Source: Armatimonadota bacterium
GTDB taxonomy: Bacteria; Armatimonadota; Zipacnadia; JAUWAU01
Assembly: GCA_030601885.1 (NCBI GenBank)
Contig: JAUWAU010000010.1
Coordinates: 147,046-211,045 of the forward strand
Direction: 5' to 3'
DNA: 64,000 bases
Below the pieces are notes generated by a model that worked only from the letters and a program-made list of their open reading frames with translations, was not told where the DNA came from and did no database searches. Every line of letters starts with the position of its first letter. Position 1 is the stretch's first letter. The translations under genes were made by a program, and so were the position numbers. This document shows, one piece after another, positions 59,919 to 64,000 of this stretch.

Positions 59919-61871
59919 ATGCAGCGCTACGTCGTCATTGCGCTCCTTCTAACAGCGGTCTGGCCCGCGCATGCGGCTACGTATGAGGTCGGCACCGCCG
60001 ACGACTTCAACGCCCGCGCGCCAGAATTGCAGCCCGGCGACGAGCTCGTCGTCCGGGACGGCGTCTACAGGGATTGCCGGCTGACGATCCCGTGCAGCGG
60101 CGCCGAGGGCCGCCCGGTGATAATCCGCCCGGCATCAGCGGGTGGCGTCCTATTGCGTCGGGCAACGCAAATCGTCATCTCCGGCGATTACAACGAGCTG
60201 CGGGATTTCCACTTCGAGCACTGCGGGCCGGCTATCGTTGTGCTAATCGACGGCGGCGACTTCAACCGCGTCACGGCGTGCCGCTTCCTGCACTGCGGCG
60301 ATCCGCGGTCCACATACCGGCACATCATCGAAGTGGGCCAGAACGCTCACCACAACCGTGTCGATCACTGTTACTTCGAGGGCAGCAAGTCCATGAGTCT
60401 GGGCCTGCGGATCAGGAGCAAGGAAACGCTCGGGCTCCACAATCGCTTCGACCACAACGTGTTCCGCGACATCTTCCGCCTGAGCAGCAACGGGCAGGAG
60501 GCCATTCAGATCGGCCAGGGCGGGCCGTCGGATCAGTTCGAGGCGCATGCGCTGGTCGAGTACAACACCTTCGACAACGCCAGCGGCGACGCCGAGTTCA
60601 TCTCCAACAAAGCCTCGCGCAACACCTACCGCTACAATGTCGCCGCCAACTGCAATGCGTCGCTCGTGCTTCGCGGGGGCAACCAGTGTCTGGTGGAGGG
60701 CAACGTGCTGGCGCGCAATAGCATAGGCTTGCGGGTGCATGGTACGCGGCACACGATCATAAACAACCTGTTCCTGGAGAACACGAAGTACGGCATCACG
60801 ATGCCGCTTGGCGGCGAGGGCCATCGCCAGCCGGACGATTGCCTGGTGGCCAACAACACCTTCGTCAACAACGGGCGCGCCGGGCTGGCCTTTGCGCCGA
60901 TGTCGAGGTACACGTTGCTCCCAAACAACAACCGCATCGTGAACAACGTTTTCGTGGGCAGCACTGGGCTGCTCCTGGACCAGGGCGAGGCGATTGAGAA
61001 CGAGGTCGCGCACAATCTCTTTTGGCCCCGCGACGAAGCTGAGGTGGGCTTTGCCGGGCAGGACGCCATCCAGTACGACCCGCTCCTGGTGGGCACCGGG
61101 ATCAGCCTGCACCTCAGCGCAGGCAGCCCCGCCGTCGATGCTGCCTGGCGACTGCCCGAGGTCGTCCGAGATAGACTCGGCAATCCCCGACCTGTCGGCA
61201 AGGCGCCCGACCTGGGCGCCGACGAGTACAGCCCGAGGGCGCCATCGGCTGCGGCGGTCGCGCTTCCGCTGGTGCCTCCGCCGCGCCCGCCCTTTGACGC
61301 TGAGGCGCTCAAAGGCGACCCACTGTTCGGCTACGATGCCGACGCGCCGACGCACGGGTGGCGGAGCGCCGGCTCAGCCAGCGCAGCAGCCGAGAACGGA
61401 ATCCTGAAGCTCACCGACGCGGCCATCTGGTTCGAGCGCGAGTTGCCGGCAGACTTCATCCTGGAGTGGGAATACTCTCCGGGGTCGCTCTCGGCCCAGG
61501 CCTCCGTGACCTTCAGCGCCGGGGGCAGGGCCGGAGGCTACACGCTGGGCTTCGGCGGCACGCGCGGCGAAGCTCCCGGGGGCGTAGTGACATTGGCCAA
61601 GGGCAGCCGGGATCACATCGTCGCCGACGGGCATGACACGGTCATCCACCGCGACTTCAACAAGCCGCTGCCGAATCCGAAGCTGTGGTACCGCTGCAGA
61701 CTCGTAAAGCTCGGCGGGGATCTCAGGTTCGAGATCCGCGGAACGCCCATCGTGCTCTGGAACGACACGGGCGTAGTTGGCGGTCCGGCGCTTGGCGCCG
61801 GAGCGTTGGGGATCTCGCAGACCGGCAGCGGAGCCTGGCGCAACCTGCAGGCGTGGCGCTATACGGAATGA
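59919..61871 (+). CDS. PL6-type right-handed beta-helix lyase with C-terminal lectin-like domain
   Basis: Encodes 650 residues, with AAGGAG upstream of ATG 59919. Signal peptide MQRYVVIALLLTAVWPAHA. Residues ~20-440 form a right-handed parallel beta-helix of the chondroitinase B/alginate lyase (PL6) type: QPGDELVVRDGVYRDCRLTI, SNGQEAIQIGQGG, EFISNKASRNTYRYN and SLVLRGGNQCLVEGN. Lys231 and Arg252 correspond to the catalytic Lys/Arg pair, and their spacing of 21 is the same as K250/R271 in chondroitinase B. The last ~190 residues (FILEWEYSPGSLSAQ, GGYTLGFGG) look like a concanavalin-type sandwich. It would beta-eliminate uronic acid glycans; alginate or dermatan is a guess. The promoter is at 59750. 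Confidence 0.82.
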   Translation: MQRYVVIALLLTAVWPAHAATYEVGTADDFNARAPELQPGDELVVRDGVYRDCRLTIPCSGAEGRPVIIRPASAGGVLLRRATQIVISGDYNELRDFHFEHCGPAIVVLIDGGDFNRVTACRFLHCGDPRSTYRHIIEVGQNAHHNRVDHCYFEGSKSMSLGLRIRSKETLGLHNRFDHNVFRDIFRLSSNGQEAIQIGQGGPSDQFEAHALVEYNTFDNASGDAEFISNKASRNTYRYNVAANCNASLVLRGGNQCLVEGNVLARNSIGLRVHGTRHTIINNLFLENTKYGITMPLGGEGHRQPDDCLVANNTFVNNGRAGLAFAPMSRYTLLPNNNRIVNNVFVGSTGLLLDQGEAIENEVAHNLFWPRDEAEVGFAGQDAIQYDPLLVGTGISLHLSAGSPAVDAAWRLPEVVRDRLGNPRPVGKAPDLGADEYSPRAPSAAAVALPLVPPPRPPFDAEALKGDPLFGYDADAPTHGWRSAGSASAAAENGILKLTDAAIWFERELPADFILEWEYSPGSLSAQASVTFSAGGRAGGYTLGFGGTRGEAPGGVVTLAKGSRDHIVADGHDTVIHRDFNKPLPNPKLWYRCRLVKLGGDLRFEIRGTPIVLWNDTGVVGGPALGAGALGISQTGSGAWRNLQAWRYTE

Positions 61872-61911
61872 GCCCGGTTGCCTGGTGCTCGCCTGAATCT
61901 CGGCGGCCCGA

Positions 61912-63714
61912 CTACCACTTCGTCACCCAGATAGGGCTGCTCCATGCATAGACGGGCCAATCTGCAAGCTGCTTCTTCTGCCCGACGCGGAGATAGTACA
62001 CCGCATCCCCTTCGCACCGTTCCTCAAAGCTGGCCGCGTAATCGCAGTCTGCGTCGATGGACGTCACGTCGAAAAGCTTGCGGACCCGCAGCCTCTCGAA
62101 GAACGCGCTCTCCCACGTCTGGTCACCAAATCTCAGCCGCGCCACCTCGACGAAGGCGATCCCGTCGGTTCCGTGCACCTCGACGTCTATCGTGATGGGG
62201 CTGCTCCCATCGACGAAGACCTCCTGCCCCATCTCGCAGCCGTTTATGCGGAAATCCAGGAGTATCCGCTCGCCGGTCGTTCCGTAGGTTCGCCGCGCCT
62301 TCAGGCTGGAGAACAGCGCCTCACGAGTGTTTTCCGGAGCGAAGACGGCCGCAAGGCCCTTGACCGGCTTGCCGGGCTGGGCCATGTGATCGTCGCTTGA
62401 GGCGATCACACCAAAGCGTCGCCCCTGGCTCCAGGCATCGCGGGCGTACACGGGCTTGTTGACCGACGTGGCGTACTTGCTCTCCATGCCCCTGGTGCGG
62501 TTGAACTCGTACGAGAGAATGTGCTCGGGCGAGTAGAACTCGCTCAGCCCGTGCTGGGAGTAGATCTCCATCAAGGGAATCCACGGATCCCACTCGGGGC
62601 GGTAGCCCGTCTGAGTGCACCAGTCGATGCCGACGTGATGCGGGACGGCGAAGGCCGCATCGGGGTCGAGCTGGGCCAGCAGCTTCTCCATGGAACGCTG
62701 TGACGGGTCGGCCACATCGAAGATCTCGGCCTCGGCTCCCCTGAAGTACACGTTGTGGTGGCTTTCTGGGAAGCCCGCCTCGTACCCGAGGAACGTGGTG
62801 AACTCGCCAGGCTCGTAAGACTCGTTGCACCGTCGCACATGCTCGCGCCACACCGCCTGCGAGAGCCCGCGGTAGTCCGGCGTCACGGCGAGGAAGTCGA
62901 GGCCTGAGACCTGCCTCGCATACGTGTAGGGATCCTCGCCGGCGCCGCAGTTGTGCGTTTTGTCGTGGCTATGCAGATCGCCCCAGTAGGGACCGCACGG
63001 CGCGGGTGTGATGCGGATGGGATTCGAAAGCTCGTCCCCGAACCTGAGCCGGTACACGCCCGGCTCGGCGATGGCCGCCCGCGTCGTGTACGAGCCGGTG
63101 AAGGCGATGCCCTCCTCGAGGCTCTCTCCGCCTTGCAGTGTCAGAACTCCCTCGCGATACGTGGAGGATGAGCGGTTCCAGAATGGGTCCAGTGAGACGA
63201 TGTTGACCTTGAACGGCTCCCCGGGCCTGGCGGAGGACGGAACGATGACCCGCAGTCTCTGGGCTTCGACCGGAAGCGTCTTGAGCTTCGGCGGATGTTT
63301 CTCCTCATGATCGCCGACCCAGACCCGAAGAACGCCTGCTTCGGCAAGCCACGTAGAGCGGAAGTTGCGCAGCTCGAGCACCACGTCGGTTCCCGCCCTG
63401 AGCTCCCCCTCGATGAGCTTTGCCACGATCTTCCTGACGTGCCGTTTCGCGTCCCCGCTCGCCAGAGGGATGTTGTCCAGGCAAAGCTGGAACCGCGCCC
63501 CCTCGGCGACCACGGCCACGTAGTCCGGCGCCTCGGGATCGGTGTACTGCGGCTCTTTCGTGAACGTCACGCAGCAGCGCTGGCTTGACCACGCTTCCGG
63601 CAGGGCGAAGGCGATGTTGTCGCCGGCTCGCAGCGGGCGATCGAGCTTCGCCGTTACCCGGACCTCCCTGGGCTGGTCAACCGGCATGGCCTCCGGCTGG
63701 ACTTTGTACTCCAT
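61912..63714 (-). CDS. DUF3604/PHP-like protein with N-terminal beta domains
   Basis: Encodes 600 residues. After an N-terminal beta-rich region (~1-245), the motif GPYWGDLHSHDKTHN starts a PHP-like metal-binding domain (~247-480), the hallmark of DUF3604 proteins. SGLDFLAVTPDYRGLSQAVW, FAVPHHVGIDW and ASSDDHMAQPGKPVKG provide further His/Asp ligands. A short beta-domain ends the protein. No signal peptide is apparent (MEYKVQPEAMPVDQPREVRV). PHP domains are metal-dependent phosphoesterases; the function of DUF3604 is not established. It converges with the PL6-type gene, 40 bases away. Confidence 0.75.
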   Translation of the reverse strand: MEYKVQPEAMPVDQPREVRVTAKLDRPLRAGDNIAFALPEAWSSQRCCVTFTKEPQYTDPEAPDYVAVVAEGARFQLCLDNIPLASGDAKRHVRKIVAKLIEGELRAGTDVVLELRNFRSTWLAEAGVLRVWVGDHEEKHPPKLKTLPVEAQRLRVIVPSSARPGEPFKVNIVSLDPFWNRSSSTYREGVLTLQGGESLEEGIAFTGSYTTRAAIAEPGVYRLRFGDELSNPIRITPAPCGPYWGDLHSHDKTHNCGAGEDPYTYARQVSGLDFLAVTPDYRGLSQAVWREHVRRCNESYEPGEFTTFLGYEAGFPESHHNVYFRGAEAEIFDVADPSQRSMEKLLAQLDPDAAFAVPHHVGIDWCTQTGYRPEWDPWIPLMEIYSQHGLSEFYSPEHILSYEFNRTRGMESKYATSVNKPVYARDAWSQGRRFGVIASSDDHMAQPGKPVKGLAAVFAPENTREALFSSLKARRTYGTTGERILLDFRINGCEMGQEVFVDGSSPITIDVEVHGTDGIAFVEVARLRFGDQTWESAFFERLRVRKLFDVTSIDADCDYAASFEERCEGDAVYYLRVGQKKQLADWPVYAWSSPIWVTKW

Positions 63715-64000
63715 GTCTGTCTCCTATCAGCACCGAGGCGTCGGCTCCGACGGTCAGCATCCGTCTTGCCTCAGGCTATTCGTCAGCACCCGTAGGCGCC
63801 CTCCTCCATCGGCTGCCCGCGCGGCCGGCAGCACATGCCACTAATGGGGCTGTTGAAAGACCCAGGCCACACGCCCGTTCGCGTAGCGCGGGCTTCCGCC
63901 TTCGCGCGAGGGACGTAGCCGCGCCTTCGCCGACGAAGCGCTTCGGCGCGCAGGCGGCTTCGGCGGAGTCCCTTCCAGCCCGCGATGTCGGCCTGGAAAG
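63715..64000. other. right-edge intergenic region with palindromic GC-rich repeats
   Basis: No gene is seen. From about 63890 to the end the sequence is rich in short inverted repeats (for example CGCCGA and TCGGCG around 63930-63955), like dispersed extragenic palindromes. It is cut by the window edge. Confidence 0.4.

Noticed and set aside
1..64000. CRISPR arrays, tRNA and rRNA genes, transposase genes
   Set aside because: I found no regularly spaced repeats, no cloverleaf-like sequences with the T-loop consensus, no rRNA signatures and no transposase frames.

Overview
The window is GC-rich, roughly 60-65% by eye. It carries a dense set of secreted carbohydrate-active and sulfatase-family proteins, many with twin-arginine-type N-termini (RRDFLKS, RREFLSA, RRVFLRA, RRTFLAG). 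Together with Gfo/Idh/MocA oxidoreductases, ceramidase-like proteins, DUF4838, DUF3604 and very large PQQ-propeller proteins, this points to a Planctomycetota or other PVC-like bacterium, or a neighbouring uncultured phylum such as Hydrogenedentota or Armatimonadota, that degrades complex sulfated or uronic polysaccharides. No rRNA, tRNA, CRISPR array or transposase gene was seen.

Layout. 1-17.9 kb: an all-plus-strand glycan-degradation block (DUF4838 hydrolase, two ceramidase-like and CBM-like genes leading to a heparinase II/III-type lyase, sugar isomerase, a LamG-like protein, three FGly sulfatases, a GH16 enzyme, a PhoD phosphatase). 18.0-19.6 kb: M14 zinc carboxypeptidase on the minus strand. 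19.66-24.2 kb: an accessory island with a small Ada-like zinc protein, a Panacea-type toxin-antitoxin pair, a 25-bp-stem perfect palindrome, a promoter/hairpin/terminator leader in front of a truncated NYN nuclease, a DUF3696-type ATPase overlapping a PIN-like nuclease, and gene fragments. 24.3-33.4 kb: GH-A glycosidase, sulfatase, Gfo/Idh dehydrogenase, a second ceramidase-like protein and a sulfatase-fold enzyme that has Thr where the formylglycine Cys should be. 33.4-36.1 kb: two MITE-like inverted-repeat elements around a zinc dehydrogenase and an LsrF-like aldolase. 36.2-41.8 kb: an ATC-hydrolase-like protein, a sulfatase, a BtrH-like protein, two methyltransferases and a MazG-type pyrophosphatase. 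41.9-48 kb: GH-A hydrolase, unknown TAT protein, a beta-repeat protein, a GlmU-like nucleotidyltransferase and a divergent sugar isomerase. 48-59.5 kb: two giant paralogous secreted proteins fusing PQQ propellers, a coiled coil, a methyltransferase fold and a malectin-like domain, followed by an FtsX/MacB-type permease and a membrane-anchored protein. 59.9-63.7 kb: PL6-type lyase and a DUF3604 protein.

How the genes fit together: lyases and hydrolases (heparinase-type, GH16, PL6, GH-A) would cut a polyanionic glycan, the sulfatases would remove sulfate, and the isomerases, Gfo/Idh enzymes, dehydrogenase and aldolase would process the released sugars. This is inferred from family membership only; no transporter or regulator specific to the pathway is present in the window.

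The strongest candidates for something undescribed are the ATPase/PIN pair (21,530-23,499), the leader RNA-NYN remnant (21,210-21,404), which resembles the layout of type III toxin-antitoxin loci, and the secreted propeller-methyltransferase proteins (48,035-56,753).
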